From positions 1 through 13,475 of the forward strand of contig RXOD01005550.1 of NCBI GenBank assembly GCA_005223375.1: 13,475 bases of DNA. Reading direction: 5' to 3'. The DNA is from Amoebophrya sp. AT5.2. Its lineage: Eukaryota; Sar; Dinophyceae; Syndiniales; Amoebophryaceae. A program made the position numbers and the translations under genes. Below the pieces are notes generated by a model. The model saw nothing but the letters and a program-made list of their open reading frames with translations. It searched no databases and had not been told where the DNA came from. Positions 10,501 to 13,475 of the stretch are shown one piece after another (position 1 is the first letter of the stretch; each line of letters begins with the position of its first letter).

Positions 10501-11260
10501 TGCACATCAGTTCGAAAGCGCCCTCCACGCGGCTGACCCGTGCGCTCCGGCCAACGACCTGCGGTTCGAGTGGAGACTGGCGAGCGACGTCGCGTACCCC
10601 AACGAAGACTTGTGCAGCAAGAAGAACGCCACGACGGCCCCTGCTCACTTTTTGGGTTCGCTTTTGCTCGGGATTGAGGGCACGGGTCCTGGGAAGCAGT
10701 CTCCCTTCGCGGGGATCGATCACGGAACCTCCGGGAAGGCAAATTTCACGTCTGCGCGGGGCTCGCGCAAGTGGTCGGCGTTCGAGGCGAACCTGGTTAC
10801 AGGACTACAGGAAACGCGAACCCCGATGCCCGCAGGCATGAACGGAATGCGGGCGGTCGTTTCGAACAAAACCTTCGAGCAGTTTGTGCACTTCTGCGAC
10901 AAAGTGGTGGACGCGCGACTGGAAAAAACCTTCTGGTGGGACCAGCTGCCGCAGGCGTACTTTCATCACGGGCAGCACCATCAGCACAACATGCGGAGTG
11001 GTCAGGAGATGAATCCTCACGAAAACTACGGTCTTCAGCCACAGCTGCTTTCGGCGTTCATGGATGGTATTACGAGTGGACGGGGCGGACCGCGGGTGCT
11101 GCGTGACCTGCGCGCACACCAGAAAAGGCTGTTTAAGGAAATCCTATGCGCGGATGCAACACGGGCGAAAGCAATCGTGCAGGCGCTGGACAGGGGAACG
11201 GCGGCGGGGGACACAATATGTGGCTGGGGCAGGAGTTTTGGGAGATCCCGCTCGCACTAG
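1559..11260 (+). CDS. Giant multidomain protein of unknown family (about 3.2k residues)
   Basis: An uninterrupted 3233-codon frame ending TAG at 11258-11260; such length by chance is not credible even in GC-rich DNA. I do not recognise the family. Globular islands with aromatic and hydrophobic residues (about residues 355-425, 769-879, 1001-1083, 1120-1252, 1591-1652, 1682-1802, 1835-1925, 1972-2028, 2288-2334, 2375-2460, 2534-2660, 2764-2837, 3080-3170) are separated by linkers rich in Ser, Ala, Gly, Glu and Thr. Tentative elements are a C2-like N-terminus (about 35-327), a SAM-like helical segment (about 1123-1175), a His-rich tract (1255-1289), a degenerate Nudix-like segment (about 2534-2660) and a second small His cluster (about 3136-3143). 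There is no obvious signal peptide or membrane segment, so it is probably a cytosolic scaffold or membrane-associated protein. The start is doubtful because an acceptor overlaps it (1562-1579); an in-frame TAG at 1550-1552 bounds the frame. The ending GWGRSFGRSRSH is low in information and could be affected by an unseen intron. Confidence 0.85.
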   Translation: MISFSVQEFSVEQCCPVRSALHSRHPLLRGAKTPGQGVQVGVILEFTCSVTKKGKKKCCCDRKMVGGGDVVQTDRFNFQSELHRLNESEMRWSEGHLGPKPMTFVARGNTKIHLKAYVVAEMRSLRTSCSSSSRKMDSDTTTRRISGASDEQVCGPEAGLTVDHAQTSQDEERKTKRATAFGGAAALGEARPHQEFAVVAAFEGDADTKIIGQQSQSCFTLNVSEVVPVGHVESDNTKLKGPRNVLVYAVYDTETGTVAYRYPDHEDVCDETITRRSRGRSTVLKEHEDQDENHVEPEQEDAAKKKNIKKTSPGGPGLTGITFRIRLARVASTDQISLARCRPRELFAGPGRLLEDRTEWQFGSHVYTNQWPNAADNLPMEMLQHEHEVLHMIEREFKMDSVALYATLFPQNLTLAWYHSLLHLEESSRTSTSKSGSGGPSRRDSGGGEVVGGNEDDGESSSSSSSSGEEGDGRDTETYNHFEKRGGLLQRALRHFQKKVRWSSKLVTSAVTSATGTAAGAERAARASTNAAGDATSAAEVVPGGPRKSPRQTLTANAAAIFVEDEDHATVAASMSKRGTRAGDLFAAAACAPPPIPVSLTGASAASSLAGGARSTSGGEAEEPRRRVEQMLFHFLGLMDQERVDEHTQSLHTYHEASPARPSAAAAAITDEAVADGAAPLLAAVVDHPSPTTSPSPQLGVISSSGGRGTLTSSPSTLPPARTHQGSLRAGASSSKFTSASFGEMHYGGYNFSAHVDSTSSEARRVRGCPLLYKELAWSAQPTMLSAGKKASLAARGALHLMRVMFWKRLHLLCAYAGVFLLPGGGVEAGSNSRAKPWPYPMAALWCHGGRVLFRLENVHARELLHYLFTGERWARGGIAVSTKSASEHHVQDQNLHAAPTSGSGGDHTTKETSSGAVGTDNKALLLEKSSTSPGFSTPSAARLPNNAAPGPATTASSTTSSSPPQLHQDEYRTPSVAQLQAATPLKKRLAATHGIGLKSRQQAEVAELVEKKLHATNLKQTVGNLADGVMGRHFGLNFAWCGLGSPLPYGPPSGMPRPRGCGLEALLRKLAVDYPRLVMAESVASTGASGPPAGAEVHPNREPEAQHADASAQEGTRGDALERFLEAEIDGESLSHLLDRAAARGYSPHSLLEGLRLDAYHLDRLLGALKTFFAQRDELEREGGESLDVVPVSLLRSLQFLGFAPTSAAEIRDTHIPQLDGFLRLRLHILSKMAGIQKFVGVRGQAVRYDLSAHSHQHKHNHDLQHQHHVGEHPHLHGHHQHQDHHPHRVASAAHFAKEKAVVFGHLYLRVDEFALAPAGGGPKVNATSEAALAPSGVKIEAGAAAAAEAVVAPSAGAAPPRESAGEKSVFNLHRTQRGSEDELAQVRRSDGGGTFVEDDQKLARSDVAEKHPFRKPKIGVLALLHEEQDVVIEKHHLEDHRTAPSARTTGTGRGLLGNQRGTGSAVGRMLHKVVTFGAAGGEQSSTSRASDAAEPGRIRNSNPANVPETSTSRPSAAETVGGGPRPPAPTEQKSQIQVTPPQPQPSAGTGRGWTRLREMGTAAIRDKGAAVTKSVTGKPLITPSGEKIRTKIITEKLQQEFRRRVVAVPAEAKTMRALRVASVGPEKARYCVGFSFVERAWLNRFYEMDDAKFLQSPGVVGGEVADEAGGAEAIIPPPPSFRVLQFLLSGWRRSDAKVFSKGAYAGSVGGRHCMSELLRHASGIEADRHLFAELRQGRAALATGHRGTPTTPSANRFISRDVCRVWVAANYDRALWWRSPSEARASGKNLISFLGVERKGVKSEQSSQNPSLLSLPEGGRPQASLPSAGPPDLGALSFKIRGGCLTEDALGGMVRERFRAFFLCCLQREVHEMFDDVLVRLGLAMKEHEGAPPTQTTFCEAVRTALDALPDMQLHGMTELLTGGRDRGGAGAAECKSCTFSGTFRELRVIAETDEHVGGSGGGRIRNRSRQLLAVYEIAPPQISHVFVARQIGRSALAEVLSGLKLKLDEQTVYRSFLQRYVLNAGDAATRERKKDAPSASDLASTTRNFFAKSTGTAGGTSINRVTPDHFALATTAKRPSLAENASFLDECCAWSDCANKAASPRDVQVSVDEDAALIPLAPSDIAAAVDDQLVVVPSIFHLAVQKYSERYRGGAPVLDCARAGEQRVHWKCEQLPASTPARGARWLRNVFARASTPLRGGPPPASTAAVGSTTSLRLRRANARADVQLASVAEEWVLALSDDEADDEARECVAQDREEVLTGTMSQQLPAAALLAPAREAFADRENLWRTFTRVWRNVLSWTETHHTVLLLPPDAETFFVLLQLFASLSNGGSLPAGAACSPAQAGPGAAAPDDDKQTQEGAARQVDFVQEMRKLGGLLGSGFASLRELNPSPENWDAICQRGRESFAQLLLQRESASPENGSSEASPSVDTVIETYNAIRRGALRFFLPSTPFQDTGRVDGQAEEATGVGPRLRDRTRKILDKVILDKLSFLRSESAAADERGDPASSKDLVRGKDNCKLDEVVSSNKLPVLLEVVLYLEVTSGRPGASSGRCSGDSLPEVLTHAETGELLSTTVSLKESFGEAAARLLHEKFGMAPSAGLITPVGGAAFPAGGQPDLVSSVTSTVTLLEAEAAGAATAVPLQVVKKTVSYLARYSLDSSSLTTSLLRAGLHFRSSRSCRAGSSEGPGTMLFSASGTEQLLAGVARANLQYGAGFRHQRALGRQHRERGKETLWAHVEAGDRVARNKMVLRKSVALAGSKLHLSAPEAAELVLEGDENMATFRGLVAKAGSQKMLERWAAFCPVLHFDHGERARESGCYVFHTASRRLVVEGGGTDSAGAGGTSARRIISIGIAKQNTSAAESMVPARSTFPSSQQAGRHDTPQEAEGLSIVPATWLLACSAGELEYNLAANVFEKTAPAAPSSGNESATPALLCSEHLARSRRINSTVPPSFPPVDLPATYSYKAPPAAPAAASHAHQFESALHAADPCAPANDLRFEWRLASDVAYPNEDLCSKKNATTAPAHFLGSLLLGIEGTGPGKQSPFAGIDHGTSGKANFTSARGSRKWSAFEANLVTGLQETRTPMPAGMNGMRAVVSNKTFEQFVHFCDKVVDARLEKTFWWDQLPQAYFHHGQHHQHNMRSGQEMNPHENYGLQPQLLSAFMDGITSGRGGPRVLRDLRAHQKRLFKEILCADATRAKAIVQALDRGTAAGDTICGWGRSFGRSRSH
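1562..1579 (+). other. Candidate 3' splice (or trans-splice) acceptor at the start of the giant frame
   Basis: The sequence ATTTCTTTTTCTGTGCAG directly follows the first ATG of the giant frame (1559). A pyrimidine tract ending in CAG is a textbook acceptor. If used, the exon begins at 1580 in phase 0 and the apparent first seven residues (MISFSVQ) are intron. The real start would be in an upstream exon, or, if this is a spliced-leader acceptor, the next in-frame ATG at 1748 (Met64 in this numbering). I could not fix one donor: GTAGTA at 1415 after ATG AAG GCT gives the right phase but is weak. Confidence 0.55.
1661..2539 (+). other. C2-like N-terminal region of the giant protein (tentative)
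   Basis: Residues about 35-327 show beta-strand-like pieces in an order resembling the N-terminal C2 (NT-C2) type of EEIG1/EHBP1-like proteins: VILEFTCSV with a Lys/Cys-rich turn, RFNFQSELHRL, NTKIHLKAYVV, then a low-complexity insert, DTKIIGQQSQSCFTLNVSEV (like the usual G-x-a-x-i-x-L-x-E stretch), NVLVYAVYDTETGTVAYRYP, and a last strand GITFRIRLARV. In that family the domain binds membranes or cytoskeletal partners. The first strand is not obvious, which agrees with a missing upstream exon. This is pattern reading, not a profile match. Confidence 0.3.
4925..5083 (+). other. SAM-like helical segment in the giant protein (tentative)
   Basis: Residues 1123-1175 contain FLEAEIDGESLSHLL followed, after a short insert, by LEGLRLDAYHLDRLLGALKTF. 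The E-I-D-G-x-x-L-x-x-L motif, then L-x-L and an amphipathic last helix, resemble the core of SAM protein-interaction domains. The insert of about 12 residues and the loss of a clear first helix are atypical. Confidence 0.3.
5321..5425 (+). other. His-rich tract in the giant protein
   Basis: Residues 1255-1289 hold 17 histidines in 35 positions, as HSHQHKHNH, HQHHVGEHPHLHGHHQH and DHHPH. Such tracts can bind Zn, Ni or Cu or target proteins to nuclear speckles. It sits between the island ending VRGQAVRYDL and the one starting VVFGHLYLRVDEF. CAY and CAR codons dominate, so part of it may have grown by repeat slippage. Confidence 0.9.
9158..9540 (+). other. Degenerate Nudix-like segment in the giant protein (tentative)
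   Basis: A hydrophobic strand LPVLLEVVLYLEV (residues 2534-2546) is followed by a helix-like stretch at 2584-2600 of form E-x7-R-L-L-x-E-K-x-G-M. The Nudix box is G-x5-E-x7-R-E-U-x-E-E-x-G-U (U hydrophobic), so the first Glu, Arg, one of the paired Glu and the last Gly fit. The initial Gly is Thr (2578), the Glu after Arg is Leu, and the second paired Glu is Lys (2597). A later strand VSYLARYSL fits the fold order. If related, it would probably be non-catalytic. Confidence 0.25.
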
Positions 11261-11769
11261 CAGCAACCGATCGAGATCTCTCATCTCTGTCTCGCTCTCG
11301 TGATGATGTGTCTCAGCTATTATACTATTTATTTTAGCAGCTGCAGAGAGAAGGAGAAGTTGTGCATGTGCTTGTGCTGCAACCACCTGCAGCAGCGTCT
11401 GCCTCTGGCTCTGCCAGTGCCAGTCTCAGACTCAGGACGGGTGTGCCGAGATGTCGAAGCTATTTTAAATAATAATAATTTATTTTCGAATTCTATGTCG
11501 GAAACTACGTCATCCATTTTGTTTTTCACCATTCGCTCTGTGTCTGTGTGGCGGTCAGATGTTCGTTCTGTACGTCTCAATGTTAGTGGTGTTCGCTGCT
11601 CAATGGATCAATGTATGATCATCTGGCTGGACGACGCGATGATCACTCTCTAGTCTTACTTCGTCATTCAATTTCAACAGTAATACCAGGCGGAACGTAT
11701 CTATACGTACTATGATGTCATCTTCTACCTCATCTACGGACATCACCATCAGAAGGAATAACTACCACA

Positions 11770-11792
11770 ATGACAATGAATCAAGAAATGTG
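11770..11792 (+). other. Candidate first exon of PEX4 (N-terminal extension)
   Basis: ATG at 11770 starts a short frame (M-T-M-N-Q-E-M) ending at a good donor GTGAGT (11793-11798). Joined to an acceptor at 11920, 11923 or 11926 it reads in frame into the Pex4 coding region. The alternative, with acceptor TATAG at 11912, puts the intron in the 5' UTR and leaves the start at 11931. Confidence 0.35.
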
Positions 11793-11926
11793 GTGAGTAG
11801 AGCAGGTCGTGATGGAGATGTAGAATAATTTCACAGCTATTCATAATATTCGAGATTCAATCTCAGATTGAGATCCCCTTCTTCCCCATCCTCTGATATT
11901 GTTTTGATATAGCTCACCAGCAGCAG
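11793..11926 (+). other. Candidate intron before PEX4 with tandem CAG acceptors
   Basis: Donor GTGAGT at 11793, pyrimidine-rich tract at about 11875-11893 (CCCCTTCTTCCCCATCCTCT), then AG at 11912 and a run CCAGCAGCAG giving three acceptors three bases apart (ends 11920, 11923, 11926). Length would be 120-134 bases. The same tract could instead serve as a spliced-leader acceptor. Confidence 0.4.
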
Positions 11927-11930
11927 GAGC

Positions 11931-12530
11931 ATGATTTCCGTTGCGCGCAACCGGTTGCAGCAGGAGTTGCGTGAGTTTCGCAAGGACCCCGACCCTGACA
12001 TTGGTTTCGAGCCCGACGAGAGCGCGTTCGAGAGCACGACGTACCACGCGCACGTGACTGGCCCGCGAGAAACCCCGTACGAGGGCGGCTGTTTCCAGTT
12101 GCGCATCGAGATTCCCCCATCCTATCCGCTGTCCGCGCCGAAGGTGTGGTTCCGGACGAAGTGTTTCCACCCGAACGTGCACTTCGGCACCGGGGAACTG
12201 TGTCTGGACGTGCTCAAAACGGACTGGTCGCCGGTGTGGGGCCTGCGGGCGATTTTGCGGGCGATCATCGCGCTACTGGTGGACCCCAACGCAGACTCGC
12301 CCTTGAACTGCGACGCCGGAAACCTGATCCGCGGGGGAGACATGCTGGGCTTCCGGACCATGGCGAGGATGTACACGCTGGAGTACGCAATGGCAAGTAC
12401 TAGTGCTGCAACGAGTAGAAGTACGGGAGGTGGGGAGGCAGGAGCACGACCAGGAGCAGGAGGGCGAAGCGCTGCAGAAATCGACAACGGCGTGGCGACT
12501 GCAGCTGGAGCGATGAAAACCAGCAAATGA
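11931..12530 (+). CDS. PEX4: Pex4-like peroxisomal E2 ubiquitin-conjugating enzyme
   Basis: A 199-residue protein with a complete UBC fold in residues about 3-153. The HPN motif is at 80-82 and the catalytic Cys is C91 (TGT at 12201) in GELCLDVLKTDWSPVW. The stretch HPNVHFGTGELCLDVLK, followed by AIIALLVDPNADSPLNCDAG and NLIRGGDMLGF, is the Pex4 signature as in plant PEX4/UBC21, rather than that of general E2s. Pex4 charges the import receptor Pex5 with monoubiquitin at the peroxisomal membrane (anchored by Pex22 in known systems), allowing its extraction by Pex1/Pex6. The N-terminus aligns from the ATG at 11931 without gaps, so this start is adequate; an upstream in-frame exon (11770-11792) may extend it. 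Residues 154-199 are an extra tail rich in Ser, Thr, Gly and Ala not seen in typical Pex4, which ends near residue 155. A peroxisome is implied for the organism. Confidence 0.9.
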   Translation: MISVARNRLQQELREFRKDPDPDIGFEPDESAFESTTYHAHVTGPRETPYEGGCFQLRIEIPPSYPLSAPKVWFRTKCFHPNVHFGTGELCLDVLKTDWSPVWGLRAILRAIIALLVDPNADSPLNCDAGNLIRGGDMLGFRTMARMYTLEYAMASTSAATSRSTGGGEAGARPGAGGRSAAEIDNGVATAAGAMKTSK

Positions 12531-12579
12531 TGGCGAATAATTGACGGCGAGAGCAGGAGGTTTGCTGGTGCTCTTTCAC

Positions 12580-12724
12580 TTTCTACACCTCTACTACTGT
12601 GGCGAATGAACGAAGCGAGTAGGTGTAGGATGCAGATGCACCAGACGGAAAAAATGCATGAAGAGCCTTTGGTTGCATATTTCCTCCTGTGGGAGTCTGG
12701 TCCAATAGGGGCCAGGTGTAGAAA
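12580..12724. repeat. Inverted repeat around an 11-base arm
   Basis: TTTCTACACCT at 12580-12590 is the exact reverse complement of AGGTGTAGAAA at 12714-12724. A second, nearer AGGTGTAG lies at 12621-12628, so the left arm can form either a hairpin with a 30-base loop or a longer one. It lies 50 bases after the PEX4 stop, within the probable 3' UTR. Confidence 0.6.
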
Positions 12725-12943
12725 CAGACGGCAGGGGCTTACGACGTTCTCCCGCCACCCGTAAAGGGACTACTTTTAGATCAAGTAGCATACTTGTACA
12801 ACAGCTGGCTCATGCCACTCGTCCCAGAATCGTCGCTTGCGTCTTAGCTTTCGGTTTCCCCATAGCTCCACCGTGCGCACCGTAACTGTACGCCATGGAA
12901 GGGTTAGTTTTAGTACTCGACCACACAATCGTCAATAATATTT

Positions 12944-12974
12944 CCTCCTGATCCACCTCCACCTCCTGATCCAC
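12944..12974. repeat. Direct repeat CCTCCTGATCCAC, two copies
   Basis: The 13-base unit occurs at 12944-12956 and 12962-12974, an 18-base period. Confidence 0.85.
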
Positions 12975-12992
12975 TCTTGTTTCGCCGCGGCA

Positions 12993-13013
12993 GCGCTCGC
13001 CTCGCGCTCGCCT
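12993..13013. repeat. Direct repeat GCGCTCGCCT, two copies
   Basis: The 10-base unit occurs at 12993-13002 and 13004-13013, 11 bases apart, just after the previous repeat pair. Together they form a small repeat-prone patch. Confidence 0.8.
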
Positions 13014-13107
13014 CCTCGTCTTACACTGACTGTGATCCACCGGAGAAGTACAATCATAGTCCGTTTTCCGAAAAGAGCCTAAGAAGGAGGATCGAGATCA
13101 AGTAAAA

Positions 13108-13206
13108 ATGGCCGAGGATCTTCAAAATTCGCCAAAAATGGTCTTTAACATCATTCGTGCTCTTCTTGTAGTTGTAGTATCGCAAAAATTAATAGATTCC
13201 GACTGA
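13108..13206 (+). CDS. Small candidate frame or first exon, unknown
   Basis: A 32-residue frame from an ATG in a favourable context (AAAAATGGCC) to TGA at 13204-13206. It reads MAEDLQNSPK, then a hydrophobic stretch with FNIIRALLVVVVS. A GTAGTT at about 13168 could be a donor, so this may be the first exon of a gene continuing beyond the window. No family is recognised and chance is a fair explanation. Confidence 0.2.
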   Translation: MAEDLQNSPKMVFNIIRALLVVVVSQKLIDSD

Positions 13207-13475
13207 GACCGTCCCTGATTCTTGATTCGAAAAACAGCAGCAACTGGTCCAGAGAACTTCTGTCACGACCGTTTTGAAATACTCAAAATACTCCGCAGCC
13301 ATTTTGGCTCAACAAGGTCAAGACTAGAAAAGATTACTATAGTGCTGCGAAGTTTGACCACACGCTCCAACTCCCAGCCCCTTTATCGAAGTAGCTAGAA
13401 GCATCTACATCTTCGAAACTACAAAGAAAAGGCTTCGCTTGTCCACCCAACCTCTTCGAGCATCAACAGCATCAT

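Larger units (their letters stand above)
11261..11930. other. Spacer between giant gene and PEX4, with candidate 5' exon
   Basis: About 670 bases. It holds an AT-rich patch (about 11461-11487, with AATAATAATAAT) that could be near the 3' end of the giant transcript, a T-rich acceptor-like stretch ending ATTTTAG (about 11338), and the candidate exon and intron described at 11770-11926. A 117-codon frame at 11300-11653 is rich in Cys, Ser and Met with no protein-like pattern, and is not called. Confidence 0.6.
12531..13475. other. Region downstream of PEX4, no clear gene
   Basis: About 945 bases with lower GC than the genes. It contains the inverted repeat at 12580-12724, direct repeats at 12944-12974 and 12993-13013, and the small frame at 13108-13206. 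Two minus-strand frames (12594-12791 and 12810-13040) have repeat-derived or unstructured sequence and are not called. From 13207 to the right edge I see no feature. Confidence 0.6.

Noticed and set aside
11146..11337. Alternative frame at the end of the giant gene (HNMWLGQEFWEIPLALAATD)
   Set aside because: It looks a little more protein-like than the annotated last residues, but no donor/acceptor pair or repeat explains a frame change, so the simple stop at 11260 is kept.
11300..11653. 117-codon + strand frame after the giant gene
   Set aside because: Cys/Ser/Met-rich low-information sequence in AT-rich spacer with no family pattern.
12810..13040. 76-codon minus-strand frame
   Set aside because: Its VDQE repeats come from the CCTCCTGATCCAC direct repeat, and the rest shows no motif.
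1..13475. CRISPR arrays, tRNA, rRNA, bacterial promoters, insertion sequences
   Set aside because: None seen; the gene content is eukaryotic and the short repeats present are not regularly spaced arrays.

Overview
The window looks like nuclear DNA of a protist. It carries three genes, all on the + strand, with eukaryotic hallmarks: a C-terminal ferlin piece, a very large single-exon reading frame of unknown family, and a peroxisomal E2 ubiquitin-conjugating enzyme (Pex4). GC-rich coding stretches alternate with AT-richer spacers of about 0.7-1.2 kb that carry pyrimidine tracts ending in AG (splice or trans-splice acceptor-like). Same-strand genes, giant proteins full of low-complexity linkers, and possible short introns would fit an alveolate such as a dinoflagellate relative. 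That placement is inference; no rRNA, tRNA or diagnostic spliced leader is visible.

Layout: 2-373 is the end of a ferlin gene, the C-terminal linker and membrane anchor. 374-1558 is a spacer with a strong GC-rich hairpin, a GAT microsatellite, long T-rich tracts and an AATAAA. 1559-11260 is a 3233-codon open frame whose first codons overlap a good 3' splice acceptor, so the true protein start is probably in an upstream exon or further downstream. The protein alternates globular islands with Ser/Ala/Gly/Glu-rich linkers. I can suggest only a C2-like N-terminal region, a SAM-like helical segment, a His-rich tract and a degenerate Nudix-like segment, none of them proven. 11261-11930 is a spacer with a candidate 5' exon and intron for the next gene. 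11931-12530 encodes Pex4. 12531-13475 is downstream sequence with small inverted and direct repeats and one 32-codon candidate reading frame.

Ferlin is a calcium-dependent membrane-fusion family and Pex4 recycles the peroxisomal import receptor Pex5. Nothing in the sequence ties the three genes into one pathway. The most novel item is the giant protein, which I could not assign to a family.
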